A stretch of 64,000 nt of DNA from NCBI GenBank assembly GCA_021234155.1, contig JAJEKV010000070.1:5422754-5486753 (forward strand), given 5' to 3'. The notes beneath the pieces are model-generated. The model saw only the letters and a program-made list of their open reading frames with translations. It was not told the origin of the DNA and made no database searches. The position numbers and the translations under genes were made by a program. Positions 10,991 through 20,055 of this stretch are shown piece by piece (position 1 is the first letter of the stretch; every line of letters starts with the position of its first letter). The stretch comes from Isoetes taiwanensis. Lineage: Eukaryota > Streptophyta > Lycopodiopsida > Isoetales > Isoetaceae.

Positions 10991-11407
10991 CAGAATTTGA
11001 AGGTATTACTCATCCAATGTGAGGCCTGATATGTTTGTTGCGGGGTGTACCAATTTCTAGTGGCGAAATTGTTGGACACGCCGCAATGATGATTGATGTT
11101 GTGACGCACGCTTGCTCTAGTAATGAAGCTGAGGTTGACAGATCAATAGATCTTTACTTGTAATCACATGTTTGTATTATTGTAACCAAAGAGGTTATTC
11201 TTGTAACCTATTCTTTCATTGACACTCTAATGTACATTGTTGTATACTATTGTATACAATAGACTTTTTTCCGCTGACCGACAATGCAGCAACACTGCGG
11301 AGTTCAAATCTCCAGAAGAAATTGATGTATTCAAAGATTCATGACAATGTGGTGATGTATTCAAAGATTCATGACAATGTGGTGATACATGTCGTGATAG
11401 ATGTGGT

Positions 11408-12330
11408 GATGCAAATGGTGCATGTGGTGAATCATGTGGTGCATTTGGTGAACCATGTGGTGAATCATGTGGAGAGTCATAGGTGGCATGTTGGAGCTTA
11501 CATTGGCATGTTGGAGCCTAGGTGGCATGTTTGAGCCACCTTGGCATGTTTGAGCCTAGGTGGCATATTTGAGCCACCTTGGCATGCTTGAGCCTTTACA
11601 TGACCTTTGTTACATGTTTGACTTTCATTGACCAACATGTTTGGTGATGCAAATGGTGCATGTGGTGGATCATGTGGTGCATTTGGTGAATCATGTGGTG
11701 AATCATGTGGTGAATCATAGGTGGCATGTTGGAGCTTACGTGGCATGTTGGAGCCTAGGTGGCATGTTTGAGCCACCTTGGCATGTTGGAGCCTAGGTGG
11801 CATATTTGAGCCACCTTAGCATGCTTGAACTTTACATGACCTTTGTTACATGTTTGACTTTCATTGACCAACATGTTTGGTGATGCAAATGGTGCATGTG
11901 GTGAATCATGTGGTGCATTTGGTGAACCATGTGGTGAATCATGTGGTGAGTCATAGGTGGCATGTTGGAGCTTACGTGGCATGTTGGAGCCTAGGTGGCA
12001 TGTTTGAGCCACCTTGGCATGTTGGAGCCTAGGTGGCATATTTGAGCCACCTTGGCATGCTTGAGCCTTTACATGACCTTTGTTACATGTTTGACTTTCA
12101 TTGACCAACATGTTTGGTGATGCAAATGGTGCATGTGGTGGATCATGTGGTGCATTTGGTGAATCATGTGGTGAATCATGTGGTGAATCATAGGTGGCAT
12201 ATTGGAGCTTACGTGGCATGTTGGAGCCTAGGTGGCATGTTTGAGCCACCTTGGCATGTTGGAGCCTAGGTGGCATATTTGAGCCACCTTGGCATGCTTG
12301 AGCCTTTACATGTTTCATTGACCAACATGT
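11408..12330. repeat. Minisatellite, ~237-bp unit, four copies
   Basis: The tag gatgcaaatggtgcatgtgg starts at 11408, 11646, 11882 and 12119, giving a period of 236-238 bp. Each unit holds sub-repeats ATCATGTGGTG and GGCATGTTGGAGCC/GGTGGCATGTTTGAGCC. Because the period is close to a multiple of three, the minus strand stays open for 187 codons (12318-11755), a 79-residue repeat with CHLGSNMP and SPHDSPHDSP blocks. That frame is most likely a by-product. A partial lead-in with two copies of ttcatgacaatgtggtga sits at 11338-11380. Confidence 0.85.
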
Positions 12331-12869
12331 TTGGTGAAGCGTAAGTCAACAATTGAAGTCAACAATCAATTTACACTAGCTAATTATAACTAAAATTACT
12401 AAACAAGTGCCAAGCCAACATAATATGATTGGTGTCCAAAAAAGAATGGCCATTTCAGGATAGATATATATATATATATTTTTTTAGAAAATAAAATTAT
12501 GGTCATTACGAGGTAATTATTCGTATCCTACCAAATCATTACGATTAAGATACTAATGGTACGAAATCCTAAAATCGTAGCCTACGAAATTAATTTCACG
12601 CCAGTCTTTATAGGCTATGGTCGTGAGGGAGAAGCATCGTCCAATTCTCCCAAACACGCCGGCCGCCACCCCCGGCCCCCCACCCCCCGCCTGCTTCCCC
12701 CCCCCCGCCCTTCCAAGTGCCCCATCCCCAATTTCCTTTACCTTTGCCGTCTTCGGGCGAAGTTATGGCATAGGTTCTTGGATAATTCCTTTGCATGAGC
12801 CCAAAGAAGACCTTGAAGAAATTGTCGAGACCAATTACATTGAAAGCCCCGCGCTAAAGAATATAATAA

Positions 12870-13078
12870 CACTCCGATTCCAAAGAAGTTCAATACTCTT
12901 TCGAGCTTTAAGAGGTGGATTCTTCAATCTGATTCCTCCGACGTGGATTCTTCCGAGGAGCAGCAGTATGATTCAGAAAATGAGGTCTGGAGCAAATCTG
13001 AGACAACCAGTGAAGAAGAAGACCTGGACCCAGAAGAAGAAGAATTTTTTTTTGAATTTCAAAATTGGCTAGAGAGTA
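12870..13078 (+). CDS. Acidic exon of an unrecognised gene in the TIR transposon
   Basis: An open stretch reading KKFNTLSSFKRWILQSDSSD and then an acidic tract (DSSEEQQYDSENEVW, TSEEEDLDPEEEEFFFEF) ends at QNWLE next to a strong donor (gagagtaagt, about 13075). Acidic N-terminal regions of this kind are frequent in PIF/Harbinger- and CACTA-type accessory proteins, but that is only an analogy. The upstream part (12650-12720) is C-rich and not clearly coding. Stretch 12331-12650 has an (AT)n run at about 12466-12480 and no gene. Confidence 0.35.
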
Positions 13079-13607
13079 AGTCGCATGCAATATCATTTTT
13101 TGCTTTCTTTCCCATAGAGCTTTTTAACTTTCTGAACTTTTCTTACAGATGAAGCTTGAAGTCCTGGCAGCTTTTGTTCCTGATTTATTTGCTCCAGTAT
13201 AGGTCCTACCAGATGCGACTGCATTTGAACTGGCGAAATTGTTTGTGCTCGTGTTCTCATTCTATTTTCTTCCACCATAGCTGGACTGGGATAAGCCAAT
13301 GTCTGCATGCAAAACTAGATTTATGGTTTCCCCCCAATGGTTCCTGCACAGCCACCTTTTGAATGATTGACCTTGCATTTGATGTGACAGATTTCCAATG
13401 ATTCTCTGTCCCATTCTGTTCATCCTTAATGTAATTTTTCTGTGTGTCACTTTCACCCTGTCAATTAAACAGTGAGAGATTGAAGAGTGAAGATTTATAT
13501 TAAACATATAAAATGATTACATAAGGTTACATTTCAGACATAAGCCGTGATTTCTATTAAACATTTCAGATTACATGAGCAACAAAATTTTTTATATACA
13601 CTTGCTT

Positions 13608-13967
13608 TCATTCCTGTGCGTCTATCAAAAAGAGATCTGGGTCCAGCTCCTCCTCGTCATCTTGTATGACCACCAGATCAATGGCCACCGGGTCAGCTTG
13701 CCAGCCTATATCATCCCATTCTGGAGGGAAAGCAAAAAACCATAATGGTGCAGTGTTACCAAACAGAATAGCAGCTTCTCCATGTGCATCCTGCAAGCCC
13801 TTGTGATGATAGAACATATCCCCTCGAAGTGAAGGAATTGTTCCTCTCAGAAACAACCTATCATAACAAAAGCGTAACCTGTCTAAGCGAAAGGCTTGGT
13901 AGCCATTAAGCGTAAAAAGGGCAAAAGTATGCTTGTGGGTATCAAAAGCAAAAGGCCCCGGACACAT
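13608..13967 (-). CDS. Unrecognised 119-codon frame
   Basis: Open from MCPGPFAFDTHKHTFALF to DLFLIDAQE, with protein-like composition: aromatic and charged residues, an acidic end (DDEEELDPDLF). The segment PPEWDDIGWQADPVAIDLVV looks like a folded domain edge. No family was recognised. Gene neighbours on both sides belong to the TIR transposon. Stretch 13968-14680 holds no clear gene. Confidence 0.35.
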   Translation of the reverse strand: MCPGPFAFDTHKHTFALFTLNGYQAFRLDRLRFCYDRLFLRGTIPSLRGDMFYHHKGLQDAHGEAAILFGNTAPLWFFAFPPEWDDIGWQADPVAIDLVVIQDDEEELDPDLFLIDAQE

Positions 13968-14738
13968 CTCGACAAAGACTCATATAGCACCCCATATGGC
14001 GGCTTGTTTAAGGTGTTACCGGGTACTAGCACATGGTAATTAGGTAATCAATAGAAATATGTAACAACTCCAACTAATAACAAGTGGAATACTATGATAG
14101 AATAGTACATCCGAGGTGCTGATCTAAGTCTTGAGGCAGCGTTTTTGATACCCACTAGCATACTTTTGCCCAAAAGGTTTCAACCTTTGCATCCCGTCAA
14201 TAGTAGGAGGAATAGGCCAAAGATGCCGGTGTGTAAAAATTTCAGGCGAAGCAGAGAAAGTTGAGAGATCCGAGGTTTGGTGTACAATTCATCCTCCCCG
14301 TGCGAAGTTTTCAACATTTCGTGGTCATATTCTCATCCCATGAATAGAGAAATTTCTGTTGCACGAGAATGTCCATCCATTGTGCATGGGTGAAAATCGA
14401 CAAAGACGCCCCTAGGTATCATGGGCTCTTCTTCTCTCGGTGACATTGTCCCATTCCTCGAGTGCCATCGCTTTGCAGGATCCAAGAGGTGAAGTTGGCC
14501 ATGTCTGCTGAAGTAGCTCTTGTAAATCAGAAAACAGAATCAGAAAACAGAAACTTCGGCCGGGAGCAAGAAGAATGGCACCTCTCGGGCCTTTTGGGTT
14601 GCCCGAGGTCATTAATTTTTGCCATCCCATAATGATTTTTGCCCGAGGTACGGCTGTCAGCCAAAGGATGATGAGAGGAATTGATGGGACCGAGAGAATT
14701 AAGGAAAAGGAAAGCATTTCAGTGGAAAAGCCGCTCGT

Positions 14739-15840
14739 ATGATCTCTCGCCCTGGGAAGAGACAGAAAGTGAAACACGTAGTGAGACATGTGGTGAAACA
14801 TGTGGTGACACGTGTGGTGAAATTTATGGCGAATTTTCCAAAAAAAAAAAAACTTTTACATGGCCCGTCAGCCCTAAATTCAAATTCTCTTTCGCTCCTT
14901 CACAATTTCATGCTCCTTCCTGCTGCTCAAAGGGATGCTCTGTCAAAAGATATGAACCACTTCAGCTACTTTGCTCCAAACTGGGATACACTCTCTCTGG
15001 ATCAAAGAGGATCTCAAACTCTGCCAAGATTGGATGCTAATGGTGTACCAGTTCCTCTATTTCCAAGACCAGCTGGGCCGAGCATCTCGGACGAGCAATT
15101 TGCCTCAGATTTTGAATACCAACAATCCAGAGTCCCCACAAACATACAGCTATTCAGAGATTACATGAGGAACCTTAGCAGAGACATTGGAACTTCAGTG
15201 GAACCTGCAGAATATAGATTGTTCCTGTAAGAGATTGGTACACGATATTCAATACACTCATGACATGTGGACAGCACGCGTTAGGGGCGATATAATTGAT
15301 ATCCCCCCGATGATGAACTAGAATGGGCTATAGAATTTCTGCAGAGGCACATATCTTATGCATCAAATATGGTGGTTCATGGAAAGCAACAACAGAAGAA
15401 TGACAGATCAGCAGTTTGAGTACTACAGGGAATGCTATTATCATCACAGATGCCTGGCAGATGCATATGGCACTTTGATAATTTTGATGTCCACTACCAA
15501 TGCAGACAGGCTGATTACTGAGCTAAACTGGGGAAATGGCAACACTCTTATACTTCAGCCTAATTTCCGAGCTCACCATGAATTCCTAAACACCTACCAT
15601 TTCCACACAAATCACCCCTCTTCCACAACATTGACTTGCACCTCTCCCTTTTTTTACAAGAAACAGATCACGCATATAACTTCGTGATCTTATTAACATC
15701 TAGATCTTTTCTCAGAATTGGTCCGCTCACTCTGTTGCAGCATAACACATATCACAACTACTACTGTTATTATAAAACATTGCTATGTGCTTTCAACAGC
15801 ACCTACTTCATTTGTATTTATTTGCATGCTTTATCATGAG
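14739..15840 (+). CDS. Unrecognised gene, at least two exons, in the TIR transposon
   Basis: The first open stretch (to 15230) reads LLPAAQRDALSKDMNHFSYF, later SISDEQFASDFEYQQSRVP and PAEYRLF, and stops at a likely donor (ttcctgtaaga). After an intron of about 120 bp (acceptor ttctgcag near 15345) a second frame reads LMHQIWWFMESNNRRMTDQQ, FEYYRECYYHHRCLADAYG and ELNWGNGNTLILQPNF. A 22-base poly(A) follows at 15914-15935. Exon content and splice sites support a real gene, but I do not recognise the product. The 5' end overlaps a GTGGTG-type repeat (14770-14820), so the start is uncertain. It converges on the minus-strand transposase-like gene. Confidence 0.4.
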
Positions 15841-15913
15841 TAGCCTACCTATAAAGGCTCACTCACTATGTTGTACCTTTTTCTATAATTAATGAAAAAA
15901 ACCCCATTCACTC

Positions 15914-15935
15914 AAAAAAAAAAAAAAAAAAAAAA
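15914..15935 (+). repeat. Poly(A) run of 22
   Basis: Follows cactc at the end of the unrecognised plus-strand gene and precedes by about 110 bp the stop of the convergent gene. It could be a genomic A-tract or the trace of a reverse-transcribed 3' end. Confidence 0.7.
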
Positions 15936-16044
15936 CAATTGAGCATGGAATTGAGTTTATTATATTATTCCCAAACAAAGCAAGACACAACAACATATAT
16001 TCAAAATTTCTGAATCATTTCCTAACCTGTAAGAATGTGTTCAA

Positions 16045-17753
16045 CTATTCTTCATCAGACATGCTATCTTCATCAGATAAAACCTCGGGCAAGTTTTCTA
16101 GAATCTTTTCCTCATCTGCCTGGTCTAGCCTGTAAACAGTTCGAGCACCTTTCTTGATCTGCTGCATGGGAACTCGAATAGCACAAATTTGAGTAGAGAA
16201 TACAAGTGACTTTGGCTCGTTTGTCAACAACTCATACATCACCTTTGACCGAGGCTTCTTTCTATAGTAAATGCCCTCCACAACGGTTTCACCTCTCATA
16301 AACAAGTTTCCGTTCTGCTTGAAGTCATTTTCAACTTCAAATTTTGGCTTGGTGCATAGCAACATCCAAAATACAGAATCCTCCTCATTCCCTTTAGGTG
16401 CAGCAACTCCAAAGGTGTCTCCTTCTCTAAGTGCTTCTGCAAGTACATTTGCCAAGGTTGAGTATAGTGGCTTGGTAGACTTGCGGGTCTCTTCCACATC
16501 CGCATGAACATTGGAGGATGGTTCAACGACTACAAGGTTCCATTCATCTACATACAATTTGTTCTCACACATGTCCCATTTTCCATCCAAACAATTGCTG
16601 CAAAAACATGATAGCTTTCTGGTATGTAGCTGTGTTGGATTTCCCGAATTTGGAATCCATGGACTTTCCGTGAATTTGCCCGGTTTCGGAATTGTCTCTG
16701 CACCCCCAAGCCTTTTTCCCCACATTGATATCCCTCGTGTTTTATTTCCCAGAAGTATCTCCGAACTTTTCTTCCATTTTCAGTCCACTCAGATGTACCA
16801 CATTGAAATTGTTTCTCTGCAATTTTCACCACATCATGGGCATTATCTAGTTTAATGTCAGGATGTTTAAGCTGTAGACCTCGTATCCATCTTTTCAATT
16901 CTCACGCTTCCCATCATGTTCACCTTTTTTCCATAGTTTGATCCAAAGAAGTTCCACATCATGTTGACCTCGTATCACAACCGTACCTTCCAACAAAATA
17001 AAATGATCCGTCTTTATACGCTTTGAATTGTGATGCAAAGACCATCTGAAAATACATAGTGCCGTTTGGGGACATTGCCTTTTCTGCTTTAAGTACTCAA
17101 AATGTTTCATAAAACAATGTTGAACAAAAAGTGTGTCATGTTCCCTATCATCCGGCACACATAGTAGTGTGTTTCCTTCTCAATGGTGTTCATACAGGAT
17201 CAACCCCGATAGGTTATTTGAACAAATATAGTTATCACGTTGTTGACCCAAATAAGATGGACTGAACTTCATTCTCGCCTCCTTAAAAGTATAATTCTCT
17301 GCTAAGTCAACCACGGATAGGTAAGCATCTCCGTGCAAGTTATCAAGGAGTTCTTTGTAATTGGCCTTGCCCGCCACTTATATCCTAAGTTGTGTAAAGG
17401 AAATTTTGGAAGCTTCTCAACATTTTGTTCACTGAACACTTGCGGTTTCATTGTGTTGGTGAACGAGCTTAAACTTCTTTGCTGCCATCTCTCGAATACT
17501 TTTTTCATAGTCTAGGTATTCCCACTTCACCATGCCACTATCACTAGATTGTTCATGTGGGCGGTAGGGAACTTCTTAATCCCACACTCTTTACACTCAC
17601 CTGAATGCATTCCCTCTTATGGTAAGGTTGGAAGCTAATTTTCTCACATAAAATTCCTTGCCACGCACTTCTTGTGCTACTTATTTTGTATTCAGGCCAT
17701 ACAAGATTCACCATATATATCGACCGACCAAGAAAGTCGATTTGCAAATGCAC
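16045..17753 (-). pseudogene. Transposase-like gene (D-x-A-E-N-Y family), decayed
   Basis: Minus-strand frames run in order through a Cys-rich stretch near 17600-17575 (GECKECG in one frame), then SVVDLAENYTFKEARMKFSP (about 17320-17260), VPDDREHDTLFVQHCFMKHF (about 17165-17105), KLWKKGEHDGKREN, a region ending FQIREIQHSYIPES, then RKLSCFCSNCLDGKWDMCEN (about 16630) and an acidic C-terminus stopping at 16045. This order recalls a group of uncharacterised eukaryotic transposase-like proteins I know by the DFAENY motif, a following Q-x-x-Y/H stretch, and an SCFC-x2-C end. The match is from memory. At least three frameshifts or stops separate the pieces, so this copy is dead as read. Its position inside the TIR element suggests it is, or was, the mobilising enzyme. 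Confidence 0.55.
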
Positions 17754-17993
17754 TTTTTGGGTGCTTAGTTCTCATACTATTGAAGCCATCTATTAGCATC
17801 TCATTCTAACATGGTATATACAAAGAGCAAACTATTGAAGTCCTTTAATTTTACAACAAACCATGGTTTCAGCTTTTCAAACATCCTCTGTTTGATCATA
17901 ACACTAGGATGTTCCGTCTTGAATTTCTGAACAATTGCAACCGCAAGGAAGATAACATGGTGATCGAAGATATTTATTGCACACTACATTTTC

Positions 17994-18470
17994 CACCACA
18001 CTAGGCACCACATAGCATATATTACGTATATTCATCTTACACCTCCTTATTCACCACACTAGGCACCACAAAGCATATATTACATAATTTATTGTACACC
18101 ATATTTTTCACCACACTAGGCACCACATAGCATATATTATGGACATTCATCTTACACCTCGTTATTCACCACACTAGGCACCACATAGAATATATTACAA
18201 AGATTTATTTTACACCATATTTTTCACCACACTAGGCACCACACTAGGGCACCACACCGGGTACCACACTAGGCACCACACCATCTTATTCACCACACTA
18301 GGGACCACATAGCATATATTACAACATGTATTTTACATCATGTTATTCACTACACTAGGCACCACAAAGCATATATTGACAAAGATTTATTTCACACCAC
18401 GCCTCACCACACTAGGCAAAGACATATCATATATCACAAAGATTAATAGGCACCACACACCACAAGCAAT
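17994..18470. repeat. Right CACCAC-rich tandem array, ~58-bp unit
   Basis: The tag caccacactaggcaccaca recurs at about 17994, 18052, 18109, 18167, 18225, 18291, 18348 and 18404, a period of 56-58 bp with one longer unit. Each unit carries catagcatatattac and alternating acacctcgttatt or acaccatatttttc. The motif is the complement of the GTGGTG motif at the left end. Further single copies of accacatatcac run to about 18530. Confidence 0.85.
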
Positions 18471-18688
18471 CACTAACCACAAAGAACCACATATCACAAG
18501 CAATCACTAACCACATACCACATTAACAATGAAAAAATGTGGTGAAGATGAAGAAATGAAATAACCCGTGATTCTTCCAGATAGTGAGTGGCATGATCCT
18601 CTCTTACATTTCGCTCCAATCTTCCTCAACTTAACATCCTTTGCATTTGAGAGACCCTACATTTCGGCCCAAAATTGCTGCACAAGTT

Positions 18689-19366
18689 CTATGACGTATT
18701 GGGAATTGCATCCGCTCTTCTAACTCTTTTGTACAAAACCCATTTGCCCCCTTTGCAATCTATCTCTTCCCTCTTCAATTTTGCTTTGGTAAGATTCCTA
18801 GGATGAACACCCAGCAGTTTGCCAAAACCCCGAGCACTGACAGGATTAGCACTTTCGGTATTAATGCTTCCTCTTACGGCCATAGCAAGGCAACTACTCT
18901 TGGCTGCTAAACTGTCATTGCTGTTAGACTTCTTCACAAGTTGAATGGAAGCCCTGAGGTTGCTGACCACAATGCTCTTGGCTTGCAAATCTTTCAGCTC
19001 TTCGCCAAGTACGCTGTCCATTGTGTCATCCTGCAGAAAATCTAGTAAAACCTCTTTCTTATCGCTGTTAGACAAGCCTTTAGTGGTGCTATGAAATGAA
19101 GATAACAATTTTAATACCATCCGACGCCTAGTAGAGGCCGTTCTGGTGGATCCTCCCTCTACTGATGCAATTTTTTCTAATTCTTCTTTAGCTTCCCTTT
19201 GTCTTTTCCTTTTGGCGTCTTTTATGATCCCGTTCTTGTTCTGGAGTTCTCTTTCTCTTACCTGTGCTCCGGATTTAAAATCGCACCACAAATTTGATAT
19301 CTCCCACCACATTTTTAGGGGGGACAGGGGGGACACCCAAGGTGTTCCACTACAACATGCTTTCAC
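18689..19366 (-). CDS. Probable 5' coding part of the transposase-like gene
   Basis: A 225-codon open frame. The first residues lie inside the right terminal repeat, so a start at MWWEISNLWCDF (about 19310) or later is more likely than the first ATG. It holds a basic, helical stretch (KNGIIKDAKRKRQREAKEEL), a Leu-rich region (KLLSSFHSTTKGLSNSDKKE), and a C-terminal segment ARGFGKLLGVHPRNLTKAK then WVLYKRVRRADAIP that looks like a DNA-binding helix-turn-helix linker. It points the same way as the frames at 17753-16045, with the CACCAC array between, possibly as an intron. No domain was assigned. Confidence 0.4.
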   Translation of the reverse strand: MKACCSGTPWVSPLSPLKMWWEISNLWCDFKSGAQVRERELQNKNGIIKDAKRKRQREAKEELEKIASVEGGSTRTASTRRRMVLKLLSSFHSTTKGLSNSDKKEVLLDFLQDDTMDSVLGEELKDLQAKSIVVSNLRASIQLVKKSNSNDSLAAKSSCLAMAVRGSINTESANPVSARGFGKLLGVHPRNLTKAKLKREEIDCKGGKWVLYKRVRRADAIPNTS

Positions 19367-19369
19367 CCG
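19343..19369 (-). repeat. Right terminal inverted repeat of the TIR transposon
   Basis: 27 bp ending CATGCTTTCACCCG, the exact reverse complement of 5939-5965. It is followed by T and the GTG target copy, then by the right half of the duplicated host segment (to about 19408). Confidence 0.9.
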
Positions 19370-19408
19370 TGTGCATCCATGGCAGATTTGTTAAGTTGTC
19401 TATTGCGA

Positions 19409-20055
19409 CATTGAGGAAGATAAACAACCACATGTGAGATCTGGAATTGCCAAGATGCTATGTTTAGTGTACTTGCACCAACATATAATCCATAGTAGAG
19501 CATTTATAAGAATTCAATTAAAGCTTGAAAGAGCTTGGCAAATTAATTGCCATCTCAAACAAAAAAAATGGTCAGCCCTTAATTTCACATCCCATTGATG
19601 GATTGAAACCCTAAACCACGGCAAACATGTATTGTAATGAATGTGATAGAGAAGTGCTTAACAACTCTTACAAATGATGACCTCCTAAACATGAGTGATT
19701 TGTGATTCTCTTTTTAGATGAAAATGCAGAACTCCCAAACGGAGAAGCTCATGCTCTGCCCAGGGCAAGTTCGGCATCAAGCTGCATGGTTAATCACCAT
19801 GCATCTGCATGAGAGCTCTATGGCAACTCACCATAAGATATCACGAGCTGCATGGGTTCAATTCCATTATATATTTATCTTGTTATTTTTGTACATAAAC
19901 ACTGAATAATGCAGGTGCTCTATTCTTAAGGTCCAATATTTACAAAGATATGGAAAGGCAAACCTTTGCAGCAGCATTGCTTTTGGGTGTTTTTGATGTT
20001 GTCATAGAGGGTTCTGCATTGTCCTGGTTCTCTCCATGTAGTAGTTTGCCCTAAG
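19409..20055. other. Non-coding stretch
   Basis: AT-rich sequence with no frame worth calling. A GGTTCAATTCC string near 19855 matches an internal Pol III B box, but no A box lies at the right distance. Confidence 0.4.

Larger units (their letters stand above)
5939..19369. mobile_element. 13.4-kb TIR DNA transposon carrying Ulp1-like and transposase-like genes
   Basis: The ends are perfect 27-bp inverted repeats: 5939-5965 begins CGGGTGAAAGCATGTT and 19343-19369 is its reverse complement. The flanks join to match the uninterrupted paralogous site at 24373-25035. A short target duplication is visible: GTG on the left at 5936-5938 and GTG at 19371-19373 on the right, with one extra T between the right end and its GTG. 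Inside are a decayed Ulp1 protease gene (plus strand, about 10280-10990), a decayed transposase-like gene (minus strand, 16045-17753 and probably 18689-19366), other unassigned frames, and GTGGTG/CACCAC arrays near both ends. Size, 3-bp-like duplication and subterminal arrays recall CACTA elements, but the terminal bases are not CACTA. I leave the superfamily open. Confidence 0.85.

Noticed and set aside
15914-15935. Processed retrocopy ending in poly(A)
   Set aside because: The upstream gene still appears to contain an intron, and no target duplication was seen.
17994-18470. CRISPR-like array
   Set aside because: The 58-bp units are repeats throughout without unique spacers, and the context is a eukaryotic transposon.
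19718-19909. Possible SINE or tRNA-derived element (GGTTCAATTCC)
   Set aside because: A B-box-like string without an A box at proper distance, and no tail or repeat partner seen.
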